Source of the DNA: Ruminococcaceae bacterium HV4-5-B5C
GTDB taxonomy: Bacteria; Bacillota; Clostridia; Oscillospirales; Acutalibacteraceae
Reading direction: 5' to 3'
Assembly (NCBI GenBank): GCA_900184925.1
Contig: FXYJ02000003.1
Coordinates: 333,917 to 397,916 of the forward strand
DNA length: 64,000 nucleotides
Positions 40,783-49,629 of the stretch are shown here, piece by piece. The position numbers and the translations under genes are program-made. Position 1 is the first letter of the stretch, and the number at the start of each line of letters is the position of its first letter. The notes under the pieces are model-generated. The model did no database searches. It saw nothing but the letters and a program-made list of their open reading frames with translations, and was not told the origin of the DNA.

Positions 40783-41382
40783 ATGGAAAAAACTTTTCAG
40801 GAAGCGATGAAAGACCGCCGGACCTACTATGCCATCGGTGAGAGCTCGCCGGTTTCGGAGGAACGGATCCGCGAGACGATCGAGCAGGCGGTTTTAAACG
40901 TGCCCTCCGCATTCAACAGCCAGAGCGCCCGTGTGGTCCTTCTGTTCGGCGGCGCGCATCAAAAGCTTTGGAGCATCGTGATGGAAACGCTCCGCTCCAT
41001 TGTGCCGCCCGAAAGCTTCGCGAAAACGGAGGAAAAAATCAATTCTTTTGCGGCGGGGCACGGAACCGTTCTCTATTTTGATGAGACGGAGACCACAAAT
41101 GCGCTGATGGAGCAGTTCCCTGCGTACCGTGACAATTTCCCCGTCTGGGCGCAGCAGGCCAACGGCATGCTGCAGTTTGCCGTGTGGACTCTTCTGGAAC
41201 AGGAGGGGCTTGGTGCTTCGCTGCAGCATTATAATCCGCTGATTGACGACGCAGTGAAGACTGAGTGGAAGCTGCCGCAGAGCTGGAAGCTGATCGCGCA
41301 GATGCCGTTCGGCAAACCGACGGGCACGCCGGGACCGAAGGAATTTCTTCCGCTCGACAAACGCCTGACGGTGTTTCACTGA
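40783..41382 (+). CDS. Nitroreductase-family FMN oxidoreductase
   Basis: A 199-residue protein of the HBN1/YfkO-like nitroreductase branch: RRTYYAIGESSPVSEERIRETIEQAVLNVPSAFNSQSARVVLLFGGAHQKLW carries the FMN-phosphate contacts (RRTYY, NSQSARV), and LGASLQHYNPLIDD lies in the C-terminal flavin region. It probably reduces nitro compounds or quinones with NAD(P)H. The ATG at 40783 follows GGAGATGATTTTC. The pairing with an HxlR regulator suggests induction by electrophiles. Confidence 0.78.
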   Translation: MEKTFQEAMKDRRTYYAIGESSPVSEERIRETIEQAVLNVPSAFNSQSARVVLLFGGAHQKLWSIVMETLRSIVPPESFAKTEEKINSFAAGHGTVLYFDETETTNALMEQFPAYRDNFPVWAQQANGMLQFAVWTLLEQEGLGASLQHYNPLIDDAVKTEWKLPQSWKLIAQMPFGKPTGTPGPKEFLPLDKRLTVFH

Positions 41383-41397
41383 GCAGTACAAAAAAGC

Positions 41398-41437
41398 AGG
41401 CTGGGGAACGGATTCTTTCCGCCCCCGGCCTTTTTTT
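41398..41437 (+). terminator. Terminator after the nitroreductase gene
   Basis: GGCtGGGG pairs with CCCCgGCC around a 16-base loop and a run of seven T follows. Confidence 0.75.
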
Positions 41438-41500
41438 CTGCCTGTGTTTTTCAAAGAACGAAAGCGGTGCTTTGATTCCGCTGTCCACCGGTCCGGTTTT

Positions 41501-41510
41501 GTGCTATAAT
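41501..41510 (+). promoter_or_regulatory. Extended -10 promoter of the KdpD-like gene
   Basis: TGCTATAAT provides an extended -10 (TGn plus TATAAT at 41505-41510). No good -35 is seen. The ATG is 40 bases downstream. Confidence 0.55.
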
Positions 41511-41549
41511 CGCACTGGAACATCCGCTTGATGACAGGAGAGCTTTGAT

Positions 41550-42686
41550 ATGGATGAGAAACGATTAACGCCGGAAGAGGCGTTGGATATCTGCAATCGG
41601 CAGGACCGCGGGACGCTTAAGATTTTCTTGGGCTATGCCCCCGGCGTGGGCAAGACGTATGCCATGCTGAACGAAGCAAACCGGCGGCTCGGGTATGGGC
41701 AGGATATCGTCATCGGGTATGTGGAAAACCACGGCCGGCCGGAGACGGAGGAGCAGATCGGAAAGCTGGAGATTCTGCCGCGCCGCAAAATCACCTACCG
41801 CGGTGTGGAACTGACGGAGCTGGACCCCGCCGCCGTAATCGAGCGCAGGCCTGAGACCGTGCTGATTGACGAACTGGCCCATACAAATGCGCCGGGTTCG
41901 AAAAATAAAAAGCGTTATGAAGACGTTCTTGAGATTCTTGCACAGGGCATCAATGTAATTTCCACGCTGAACATTCAGCATCTGGAAAGCCTCAATGACG
42001 TCGTGTTTCAGATCACCGGCATCCGCGTCAATGAAACGCTCCCCGACCGGATTCTCCAGCAGGCCGACGAAGTTGTGGTCGTCGACCTCACGCCGGACGC
42101 GCTGCAGAACAGGCTCAGGCGCGGGAGCGTCTATCAGCCGGAGAAAATCCAGCAGGCAATGAAAAATTTCTTCCGCAAGGGTAACCTGAACGCCCTGCGC
42201 GAGCTGGTGCTCCGTCAGGCGGCGGATGATGTGGACGAAGACCTTGACGCCTACAAAAAACAGGAGGGCATCCGGGAGAACTGGCATACGGTGGAGCGGC
42301 TGATGGTCTGCGTCAGCGCAAGCCCCAACGCGAAAAAACTGATCCGGCGGGGGGCGCGCATTGCCAACCGGTACAAGTGTGAGTGGTACGTCGTCTCCGT
42401 GCGGAGCACAAGGCTGTTTTTCGACAATTACACGCAGGAAGATGAAAAAATGCTGCAGTCGCATGAGCAGCTTGCCCGCCAGCTCGGCGCGGAGGTGGTG
42501 TATCTCACGGGCCACAGCGTTTCGGAGACTCTGGCGGGGTTTGCCAACCGAAAGCATGTCACACAGATTATTCTGGGGCAGTCGGCGAGGACGAAGGTAG
42601 AGACCTTTTTCCGTGGGTCGACAATCAACAAACTTGTAAAAATGGTCCGGGACGTGGAAATCCATCTGATTCCCATCGGCCAATAA
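41550..42686 (+). CDS. KdpD N-terminal sensor protein lacking a kinase domain
   Basis: A 378-residue protein equal to the cytosolic N-terminal half of KdpD. It has the KdpD domain with Walker-like GYAPGVGKTYAML (about residues 28-40), the VLIDELAHTNAPGSKNKKRYEDV and NVISTLNIQHLESLNDVV blocks, and then a universal-stress-like domain (ERLMVCVSASPNAKKLIRRGARIA ... LVKMVRDVEIHLIPIG). The four membrane helices, GAF-like region and histidine kinase are missing. Such short KdpD proteins are known in some bacteria and must signal through another partner. The kdp genes are convergent to it. Confidence 0.88.
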   Translation: MDEKRLTPEEALDICNRQDRGTLKIFLGYAPGVGKTYAMLNEANRRLGYGQDIVIGYVENHGRPETEEQIGKLEILPRRKITYRGVELTELDPAAVIERRPETVLIDELAHTNAPGSKNKKRYEDVLEILAQGINVISTLNIQHLESLNDVVFQITGIRVNETLPDRILQQADEVVVVDLTPDALQNRLRRGSVYQPEKIQQAMKNFFRKGNLNALRELVLRQAADDVDEDLDAYKKQEGIRENWHTVERLMVCVSASPNAKKLIRRGARIANRYKCEWYVVSVRSTRLFFDNYTQEDEKMLQSHEQLARQLGAEVVYLTGHSVSETLAGFANRKHVTQIILGQSARTKVETFFRGSTINKLVKMVRDVEIHLIPIGQ

Positions 42687-42687
42687 C

Positions 42688-42726
42688 AAAAAGAGGAAGC
42701 GCCGAATTTTTAGCGCTTCCTCTTTT
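42688..42726. terminator. Terminator of the KdpD-like gene
   Basis: AAAAGAGGAAGCGC and GCGCTTCCTCTTTT form a 14-base-pair stem with a 10-base loop; the A and T flanks allow it to work in both directions. Confidence 0.85.
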
Positions 42727-42883
42727 ATCTGCTGAAAATACGTTCTGCTCTATCGAAGGAGACTATTGGAGAATCACTTTGTGCCGTCCGGGATATGCCC
42801 GTAAATCCATTTCGCGTCGCTCAGCGCGGGCCGGATGGGCTTGTTCATCTGGTTGGGCAACACTCTTCGGAAGAAAACAGCTT

Positions 42884-43489
42884 TTATTTTCTGCGCAGCA
42901 GCCGGTCGATCTCCAGATTTGCTTTCAGCACGTTCACCCGCGGTTCGCCAAAGATCCCGAGGACACGCCCGGCGGTATTCTCGCGGATAATCTGTTCAAC
43001 CCGGTCTTTTGAAATGCCGGATGCCGTTGCAATCCGCTCTGCCTGAACCTGCGCCGCTTCGGGGCTGATGTCGGGGTCGAGCCCGGAGTAAGAGCTTGTG
43101 AAGAGATCGGCGGGAAGATCTTTTTCGGAGACGGACGGATTTTCCCGCAGAAAAGCGTCGACGTCGGCGCGGATGCGCTTTTTCAGGGCTGGGTTGGAGA
43201 CGGCGTAATTGTCCGAGCCGGAGCCCGGGACCATTTTTTCCGGCGGAGTTCCGGCAGGAAAGGTGTTGTAATTCACAGCGGAAACACGCCCGTGAAAGAA
43301 GCGGGCATCTGTGAAATTCTGCCCGATCAGGGAGGAACCGAGTACTTTTCCGTCTTCTGAAACCATACTGCCGTTTGCCTGTCTGGGGAACGCAAGCTGC
43401 CCGATTCCGAGTACCAGAAGCGGATACAGAAATCCACACAGAACGAGGAAAACGAGCCCGACCGTGAGGGCCTGCCAAAGTTTTTTCAT
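42884..43489 (-). CDS. kdpC: Potassium-transporting ATPase KdpC subunit
   Basis: A 201-residue subunit with one N-terminal helix (LWQALTVGLVFLVLCGFLYPLLVLGIGQ) and the KdpC blocks GSMVSEDGKVLGSSLIGQNF, FHGRVSAVNY, ADLFTSSYSGLDPDISPEAA and GEPRVNVLKANLEID. It is thought to stabilise the KdpFABC complex and raise potassium affinity. AAGGAGGACATC precedes the ATG at 43489. It is the last gene of kdpFABC. Confidence 0.95.
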   Translation of the reverse strand: MKKLWQALTVGLVFLVLCGFLYPLLVLGIGQLAFPRQANGSMVSEDGKVLGSSLIGQNFTDARFFHGRVSAVNYNTFPAGTPPEKMVPGSGSDNYAVSNPALKKRIRADVDAFLRENPSVSEKDLPADLFTSSYSGLDPDISPEAAQVQAERIATASGISKDRVEQIIRENTAGRVLGIFGEPRVNVLKANLEIDRLLRRK

Positions 43490-43499
43490 GATGTCCTCC

Positions 43500-45545
43500 T
43501 TAACCCATTCCCAAAGCATGCATCAGCGGGCCGACGAGGAGGTCGATCAGCTTGATGCCGATAAAAGGGGCGGCGATGCCGCCAAGCCCGAACAGCGTCA
43601 TGTTCCGCAGGAGCATCCGGTCGGCGCTCATCGGCTTGAACCGGACGCCGCGCATGGCGATCGGAATCAGCAGCGGGATGATTACGGCGTTGAAAATCAG
43701 TGCGGAAATGATTGCACTGTGGGGGCTTGCAAGCCTCATGATGTTGAGCAGCTCCATGTTCGGAATCGCAAGGGTAAAGACGGCAGGGAGAATGGCAAAA
43801 TATTTTGCCACGTCATTTGCAATGCTGAAGGTGGTCAGCGCGCCGCGGGTGATGAGAAGCTGCTTCCCGATTTCCACGACTTCAATGATTTTGGTGGGGT
43901 CGGAGTCCAGGTCGACCATGTTGGCCGCTTCCTTGGCCGACTGGGTCCCGCTGTTCATTGCGAGGCCAACATCGGCCTGTGCCAGTGCGGGTGCGTCGTT
44001 GGTGCCGTCGCCGCTCATCGCAACCAGCTTGCCCTGCGCCTGCTCGCGTTTAATTACGTCAATCTTATCTTCCGGCTTGCATTCGGCGATGAAGTCGTCC
44101 ACACCCGCCTCTTTTGCGATGGTGGCGGCTGTCAGCGGATTGTCGCCGGTGCACATGACGGTTTTGATTCCGATTTTGCGAAGGCGGGCGAATCGCTCGA
44201 CGAGGCCGGGCTTTACCGTGTCTTTTAAATAAATGACGCCCATGACCCGCGTGTCGGCGCATACCACGAGCGGAGTTCCGCCGAGTTTCGAAATGCGCTC
44301 CACTTCGGCTGTGAGGTCTTCCGGAACGGTGCCGCCAGCCTGCTTCACAAACGCCGTCACCGCGTCGGAGGCTCCCTTGCGGATTTTCGTTCCGTTCGGC
44401 AGGTCGAGGCCGCTCATGCGCGTGGAGCTCGAAAATTCTACGGTCTTCGCTCCGGCGTAGTCATCCTGGTTCAGCGCGATTCCGCATTTTTTTCCGAGCT
44501 CCAGAACGGAACGGCCTTCGGGCGTGTCGTCAAAGAGTGAGGAGATCACGGCAAAGCGGGCGGCGTTTTCTTCGGATTCCCCTCCGACCGGGACAAACTC
44601 GGCGGCCATCCGGTTGCCGAACGTGATCGTCCCGGTCTTGTCGAGAATCATGGTGTTGACGTCCCCGCAGGCTTCCACTGCCTTGCCCGACATGGCGATG
44701 ACGTTGAATTTCGTCACCCGGTCCATGCCTGCGATACCGATGGCCGACAGGAGCCCGCCGATGGTTGTGGGGATCAGGCAGACGAGAAGAGCGATCAGAG
44801 TGGAGACGGGAATGGCGACTTTCGCAAAGGCAGCCGCCGGGGCAAGAGTGACCACAACAATGAGAAAAATCATGGTCAGGCTTACGAGTACCAGAGTCAG
44901 GGCGATTTCATTCGGCGTTTTCTGTCGCTTTGCCCCTTCGACGAGGCGGATCATCTGGTCGAGAAACGATTCTCCCGGCGTGGCTGTGATGCGGATTTTC
45001 AGAGAATCGCTGACGACTTTGGTCCCTCCCGTAACGGAGCTGAAGTCGCCCCCCGCTTCCTTCATGACCGGGGCGGATTCCCCCGTGATGGCCGATTCAT
45101 CCACCATGGCGAGCCCTTCGACGATTTCGCCGTCGTTCGGAATGATATCTCCGGCTTCCACCAGAACAACGTCGTCCTTTTTCAGGTCGCCTGCGCTCAC
45201 TGTGGTGACTTTATCCCCGGAGAGCCGCTTTGCCTGCGTGTCCCGGCGTGTTTTTTTCATGCTGTCGGCCTGCGCCTTGCCGCGGCCTTCAGCCATGGCT
45301 TCGGCGAAGTTCGCGAACAGCAGGGTAACAAGCAGGATGAAGGTAATAATGGCGTTATACCGCCAGTCGCCTTTTTCCACAGCGTTTGGGAAAAATGTCA
45401 GGAAGAGCGTAATTGCCATGCCGACTTCGACGACGAACATGACGGGGTTTCTCACCATGCTTCTGGGGTTGAGCTTCAGAAAGGAATCCAGTATCGCCCT
45501 TTTCAAAAGGGCCGAACGGTCAACGGTAAAGGTATGTTTGCTCAT
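43500..45545 (-). CDS. kdpB: Potassium-transporting P-type ATPase KdpB
   Basis: A 681-residue P-type ATPase. Phosphorylation motif [11 protein letters not shown], actuator motif ITGESAPV (inhibitory-phosphorylation site Ser present), hinge [21 protein letters not shown], and about seven helices. The length and order match KdpB (about 680 aa). It drives K+ uptake through KdpA with ATP. AAGGAAACAGAT precedes the ATG, which lies ten bases before kdpC. Confidence 0.97.
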   Translation of the reverse strand: MSKHTFTVDRSALLKRAILDSFLKLNPRSMVRNPVMFVVEVGMAITLFLTFFPNAVEKGDWRYNAIITFILLVTLLFANFAEAMAEGRGKAQADSMKKTRRDTQAKRLSGDKVTTVSAGDLKKDDVVLVEAGDIIPNDGEIVEGLAMVDESAITGESAPVMKEAGGDFSSVTGGTKVVSDSLKIRITATPGESFLDQMIRLVEGAKRQKTPNEIALTLVLVSLTMIFLIVVVTLAPAAAFAKVAIPVSTLIALLVCLIPTTIGGLLSAIGIAGMDRVTKFNVIAMSGKAVEACGDVNTMILDKTGTITFGNRMAAEFVPVGGESEENAARFAVISSLFDDTPEGRSVLELGKKCGIALNQDDYAGAKTVEFSSSTRMSGLDLPNGTKIRKGASDAVTAFVKQAGGTVPEDLTAEVERISKLGGTPLVVCADTRVMGVIYLKDTVKPGLVERFARLRKIGIKTVMCTGDNPLTAATIAKEAGVDDFIAECKPEDKIDVIKREQAQGKLVAMSGDGTNDAPALAQADVGLAMNSGTQSAKEAANMVDLDSDPTKIIEVVEIGKQLLITRGALTTFSIANDVAKYFAILPAVFTLAIPNMELLNIMRLASPHSAIISALIFNAVIIPLLIPIAMRGVRFKPMSADRMLLRNMTLFGLGGIAAPFIGIKLIDLLVGPLMHALGMG

Positions 45546-45560
45546 ATCTGTTTCCTTTCG

Positions 45561-47225
45561 TTACAGCGCCAGCTGTTCCGCAATCGGCCCGAGCACGAGC
45601 GCGGGGAAAAACGACAGCGCGCCGATAATGATAATAATGAAAAGAAGTGTCAGCCCGAACATCGGCCGGTCGGTGCGGAAGGTTCCCGCCGACTCGGGGA
45701 TGATCTTCTTCCGGCTGAGAGAACCGGCGGCGCAGAGCATTGCGGCGAGGGGAACATAGCGCCCCAGCAGCATGACGATTCCGAGGCTGATATTCCAGAA
45801 CGGGGTGTTGGCGTTCAGACCCGCAAAAGCGGAGCCGTTGTTGGCGGATGCGGAAATGCAGGCGTAGAGCATTTCAGAGAGGCCGTGAAAGCCGGGGTTC
45901 CCTTCGGCACGGAACGCGGAAGGCAGCAGTACGGCAAGAGCCAGAGGCACCAGCGCAAACAGCGGGTGTGCCAGAATGCCGACGGCCACCATTTTCATTT
46001 CTTTTCCCTCGATCTTCCGACCGAGATACTCGGGTGTGCGCCCGACCATTAAACCGCAGAGGAAAACGGTGAGAATTGCGTACAGAATTACGTAAATGAA
46101 ACCGGTTCCCTTGCCGCCGAACACCGTCTGAAGGATCATGTTCCACAGAGACATCATGCCGCCGAGCGGCGTCATGGAGTCCTGCGAACCGTTGACGGCG
46201 CCCACCTGAAACGCTGAGGTCACGGCGGAAAAAAGCGACGTTCCCCCCACACCGAAGCGGGTTTCCTTACCCTCCATGTTTCCGGCCTGACTGAGTCCGG
46301 CCGAGGCGACGGCGGGGTTGCCTCTCATTTCCGCGGCGTAAGTGACGCCGACACTGAGAATCAGCAGGGAAGCCAGAACGGCAAACAACACCCGGCCCTG
46401 ATTTTTGTTCTTTGTGAGCTTGCCGAAGGCAAACACAAATGAGGTGGAAATCAGACCCATCGAAAGAATGGTGAGAAGATTGGAAACGGCGTTGGGGTTT
46501 TCAAACGGATGGGCGGAGTTTGCGTTGAAAAAGCCCCCGCCGTTGGAAGCAAGATTTTTGATGGCCTCAAGCGAGGCAACCGGGCCGAGTGTGATGACCT
46601 GTACGGCGCCTTCCAGCGTTGTCACCGTACTGTTGCCCGTAAGGGTCTGCGGGACGCCGCAGGCAAGCAGAATCACGGCGGCGAAAATCGAAAGAGGGAG
46701 CAGCAGCCGTGTTGTAAACCGGATGACATCCGCGTAGAAGTTCCCGAGTCCGCCCGTACCGGTCACGCCGCGCAGAAACGCTGCCGCTGCCGCAAGGCCG
46801 GACGCGGGGGCCAGAAACATGAATGCCGTCAGAACCAACTGCGTCAGGCACGAGACATTTTCACCGCTGTAGCTCTGCCAGTTGGTGTTGGTAATGAAAC
46901 TTGCCGCGGTATTAAACGCAAGGTGCGGCGACATATTCCCCGCATGGCCGGGGTTGAGAGGCAGAAAGCCCTGCACCGTCAGAAAAACCCAGAGCAGCGC
47001 GAACATTACGCCGTTCATCAGCAGAAGGGAAAGGTAGTATTGCTTCCAGTCCATCTGCTCTTCTTTCCGGGTGCCCGTGATCCGGTAAAAAAATCCGTCC
47101 ACCCGGTCGAACACAGGGTCGGCGAACCACCGTTCTCCGCTGATGATCTTGTAAAGCCAGGTGCCGACCGGAACCGCGAGCGCAAACAGAAGTGCCAGGG
47201 TAATCACAATCTGAAGTATTTCCAT
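45561..47225 (-). CDS. kdpA: Potassium-transporting ATPase KdpA subunit
   Basis: A 554-residue channel-like subunit with about ten helices and the four selectivity-filter repeats typical of the SKT superfamily, for example TNTNWQSYSGE, NGGGFFNANSAHPFENP, QVGAVNGSQDSMTPLGGM and SASANNGSAFAGLN. It binds and selects K+. GGGAGATATTTT precedes the ATG at 47225, 35 bases after kdpF. Confidence 0.96.
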   Translation of the reverse strand: MEILQIVITLALLFALAVPVGTWLYKIISGERWFADPVFDRVDGFFYRITGTRKEEQMDWKQYYLSLLLMNGVMFALLWVFLTVQGFLPLNPGHAGNMSPHLAFNTAASFITNTNWQSYSGENVSCLTQLVLTAFMFLAPASGLAAAAAFLRGVTGTGGLGNFYADVIRFTTRLLLPLSIFAAVILLACGVPQTLTGNSTVTTLEGAVQVITLGPVASLEAIKNLASNGGGFFNANSAHPFENPNAVSNLLTILSMGLISTSFVFAFGKLTKNKNQGRVLFAVLASLLILSVGVTYAAEMRGNPAVASAGLSQAGNMEGKETRFGVGGTSLFSAVTSAFQVGAVNGSQDSMTPLGGMMSLWNMILQTVFGGKGTGFIYVILYAILTVFLCGLMVGRTPEYLGRKIEGKEMKMVAVGILAHPLFALVPLALAVLLPSAFRAEGNPGFHGLSEMLYACISASANNGSAFAGLNANTPFWNISLGIVMLLGRYVPLAAMLCAAGSLSRKKIIPESAGTFRTDRPMFGLTLLFIIIIIGALSFFPALVLGPIAEQLAL

Positions 47226-47260
47226 AAAATATCTCCCATTCATCCGTCGGGTTCACTCGG

Positions 47261-47338
47261 TCAGAATTTTTCCGGGCGAATCAGAACATAGCCGAGGTAA
47301 CAGAATAACAGCAAGGCGATTCCCGCCAGAATGATCAT
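47261..47338 (-). CDS. kdpF: KdpF small membrane subunit
   Basis: A 25-residue peptide encoded between the small leader ORF and kdpA. It is a single hydrophobic helix (MIILAGIALLLFCYLGYVL) ending in the IRPEKF tail, which matches KdpF peptides. GGAGGTGC lies eight bases upstream of the ATG. KdpF stabilises the complex as a lipid-like subunit. Confidence 0.88.
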   Translation of the reverse strand: MIILAGIALLLFCYLGYVLIRPEKF

Positions 47339-47383
47339 AAATTTGCACCTCCGTGTTGTGCCATATTAAGCAGGCAGCCTCGC

Positions 47384-47473
47384 TTACCGATTGTAATGGC
47401 GGATTGCAAAGTACTGTACAAATACCAGAACGATGAGAACAGTCAGCAGAACGCGTAAAAAAATGCCAATCAC
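47384..47473 (-). CDS. Possible additional small membrane ORF at the head of the kdp operon
   Basis: A 29-codon frame starting with GTG at 47473 encodes one hydrophobic helix (IGIFLRVLLTVLIVLVFVQ) with a basic, aromatic end (YFAIRHYNR) and a TAA stop, 45 bases before kdpF. GGAAGGG lies about ten bases upstream. It starts about 50 bases after the predicted kdp transcript start, so it is the first ORF of the message. It resembles KdpF in size only; it could be a second regulatory peptide or a chance ORF. Confidence 0.45.
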   Translation of the reverse strand: MIGIFLRVLLTVLIVLVFVQYFAIRHYNR

Positions 47474-47531
47474 CGCGCGCACACCCTTCCGGATCTATCC
47501 CCACTTTACTTTGGTTGCCGGGGCGGGGTTT

Positions 47532-47560
47532 ATTATAAGCCTGCGGAGGGTTTCTGTTAA
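47532..47560 (-). promoter_or_regulatory. Sigma-A promoter of kdpFABC
   Basis: On the minus strand TTAACA (47560-47555) and TATAAT (47537-47532) are separated by 17 bases. The predicted leader before the first ORF is only about 50 bases, too short for a large riboswitch. Confidence 0.75.
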
Positions 47561-47679
47561 ATCCGTTGTTGCGCCCTCTTTCGGCGGGATTTGGCCCTTC
47601 CGGCACCGCTGCTGCAAACGGCGGCCTCCGCTCCTATCTTTCCGGTGCTTTTTCCGCCCTGTTTCGGGCTCGGATGTAC

Positions 47680-47707
47680 TTGAAGGCCGCCGCAGAACGG
47701 GTATAAT
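47680..47707 (+). promoter_or_regulatory. Sigma-A promoter of the PAS-kinase/receiver pair
   Basis: TTGAAG at 47680-47685 and TATAAT at 47702-47707 are 16 bases apart, 44 bases before the kinase start codon, divergent from the kdp promoter. Confidence 0.65.
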
Positions 47708-47751
47708 GATACTGGGCTGTTGTACCGTGCGCTTTATTTGGGGGAATTGCT

Positions 47752-49629
47752 ATGATGAAAACACTAAAAGGGAAGATTTCCCTCGTTTATATCGGTCTGG
47801 TTCTTCTGATTGCCTTTGTCGGCATTGTGTCCGCCCTGAGCACCGTGTCTTTGCGGAAATCGGTCGACGGGCTGATTGCCGAAAATTACATCAGCATTTC
47901 TGCAATGGAAAACGCGGGGAAAGCGCTGAACGCGCAGAACGTCGCTCTGCTGGACTATATGGAGGCGGGGGACGAAAGCAGGATCGGTGTGTTTTCCGCG
48001 CAGAATACGCTGTTTGAGCAGGCGCTCGGAAAAGAAAAGGCAAATGTCACCGAGACCGACGAAAAGCGCATCGTTGACTCGCTTGAACGGGATTACGCGG
48101 AATGGACGCGCGAATACGGCATCTTCCTGAACCGTTACGGGAACGGCCAGCGCACCGCCGCAGCGGATTACTACCGCACGTCCATGCAGCCGCAGGCCGC
48201 CAAAATCGGTGCGGAGCTGGACCGGATCACAGCAATCAATCAGGACGCCATGCTGGCAAAGAAGAATGTCGCCGCCGCAAATGCGAGAAATTCCCTTTCC
48301 CTGATTCTGCTGGTTTCCTTTTTTGCGGTTACCGTTGGCTTTTTGCTCTCGGGGTATTTTGTCAACCGATTTCTCCAGCCGGTTCACCTGCTGACGGAGA
48401 ACATCAGCAAGGTCAGCGCGGGAAAGCTGGGAAAACGGCTGGAGGTCAAGACAGGCGACGAACTCGAAAAACTGGTCGCGGAGTTCAATGGGATGATGGA
48501 ACGCCTGTCTGTCTATGAACAGAGCACCATGGGCACCCTGATGGAAGAAAAGAACAAGTCGGTCTCCATTGTCCGCAGCATTCCGGATCCGCTGATTGTT
48601 CTCGACTCCAACTTTCGCATCGTAATGACGAACAAGGCCTGCGACAGGCGTTTCGGCTTCGACGGAGAAAAGGCTCAGGGAAAGCACTTTCTGGAGGCAA
48701 TCCGTATCGGCGAGCTCTTTGACTTTATCACAGATGCGGTGAAGTCGCCGGAGACCGTCGGCGAAAAGATTTTTCCGTTTGACAGCGGCGAGGAAAAAAG
48801 CTATCTCAATGTGACCGTCACCCGAATCGGGAGCGGTGCGGATTCACCCCGCGGGTGCATTATCCTGATGCAGGACGTCACGGGCTTTAAGGAACTCGAA
48901 CGCGTTAAAACCGATTTTGTGGCAACCGTGTCCCACGAATTCAAAACGCCCCTGACCTCCATTATTATGGGCGCAAGCATGCTGGAAGGCGGAAATCTCG
49001 GGACGTTGAGCACCCGTCAGAAAGACGTGGTGGACGCAATGATCGAAGACGGTGAGCGGCTTTCCGGGTTTGTAAATGAGCTTCTGGAGATTTCACGGCT
49101 GGAGTCGGGGAAAGCGGTTTATTCGTTCGAGCCGTGCTCCGCGGAGGCTATCGCAGAAGCATCCGTCCGGCAGTTTATGGATACCGCGCGGCGCAAGGAT
49201 GTGAAAATTACAAACGACATCGACGAAAACCTGCCGCTCATTTATGCGGATTTTGAACGCGTAACCTGGGTCTTTAACAACCTGATCAACAATGCGCTTA
49301 AATACACGAGACCCGGTGATTTCATCACTGTTGACGCGCACACGGAAGGAAAATTCCTCGCGGTTTCGGTAAAGGACACGGGGGACGGCATTCCGGCGGA
49401 ATATCTCGACCGCATTTTTGAAAAGTACGTTCAGGTGGAAGGGCGCGGCGGCGGACCCCGCGGTGCCGGAATCGGACTCTCGGTCGCGAAGGAAATCGTA
49501 ACGGCGCACGGGGGGACCATTACGGCGGAAAGCGAGCTGGATGCGGGAAGTACGTTCCGGTTTACGCTGCCGCTTGCCGGTCAGACCCGGGAAGGGAGGA
49601 ATACAGATGGCCAGCGTTCTGGTAATTGA
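47752..49629 (+). CDS. Membrane PAS-HAMP histidine kinase divergent from kdp
   Basis: A 625-residue kinase: first helix at about 10-32, extracytoplasmic four-helix-bundle-like sensor to about 180, second helix about 183-205, HAMP to about 260, PAS domain (about 275-380: SIVRSIPDPLIVLDSNFRIVMTNKACDRRFGF), HisKA with His395 in VSHEFKTPLTSIIMG, and ATPase boxes NNLINNALKYT, DTGDGIP and GAGIGLSVAKEIV. ATGATG gives two adjacent start choices (47752 or 47755). It overlaps the receiver gene by 23 bases. It may be the kinase that the kinase-less KdpD lacks (inference). Confidence 0.85.
   Translation: MMKTLKGKISLVYIGLVLLIAFVGIVSALSTVSLRKSVDGLIAENYISISAMENAGKALNAQNVALLDYMEAGDESRIGVFSAQNTLFEQALGKEKANVTETDEKRIVDSLERDYAEWTREYGIFLNRYGNGQRTAAADYYRTSMQPQAAKIGAELDRITAINQDAMLAKKNVAAANARNSLSLILLVSFFAVTVGFLLSGYFVNRFLQPVHLLTENISKVSAGKLGKRLEVKTGDELEKLVAEFNGMMERLSVYEQSTMGTLMEEKNKSVSIVRSIPDPLIVLDSNFRIVMTNKACDRRFGFDGEKAQGKHFLEAIRIGELFDFITDAVKSPETVGEKIFPFDSGEEKSYLNVTVTRIGSGADSPRGCIILMQDVTGFKELERVKTDFVATVSHEFKTPLTSIIMGASMLEGGNLGTLSTRQKDVVDAMIEDGERLSGFVNELLEISRLESGKAVYSFEPCSAEAIAEASVRQFMDTARRKDVKITNDIDENLPLIYADFERVTWVFNNLINNALKYTRPGDFITVDAHTEGKFLAVSVKDTGDGIPAEYLDRIFEKYVQVEGRGGGPRGAGIGLSVAKEIVTAHGGTITAESELDAGSTFRFTLPLAGQTREGRNTDGQRSGN

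Noticed and set aside
42772..42883. A 24-codon minus-strand ORF (MNKPIRPALSDAKW...) downstream of kdpC
   Set aside because: It has no ribosome site and no recognisable homologue; it may be the leftover of a gene end, but there is not enough to call it.
44524..45759. A 411-codon open frame on the plus strand
   Set aside because: It is antisense to kdpB and the end of kdpA. The Ser/Thr/Arg-rich product is a mirror of the coding strand.
47474..47531. A cyclic di-AMP (ydaO-type) riboswitch before kdp
   Set aside because: The predicted transcript start leaves only about 50 bases before the first ORF, and none of the conserved ydaO blocks is visible.
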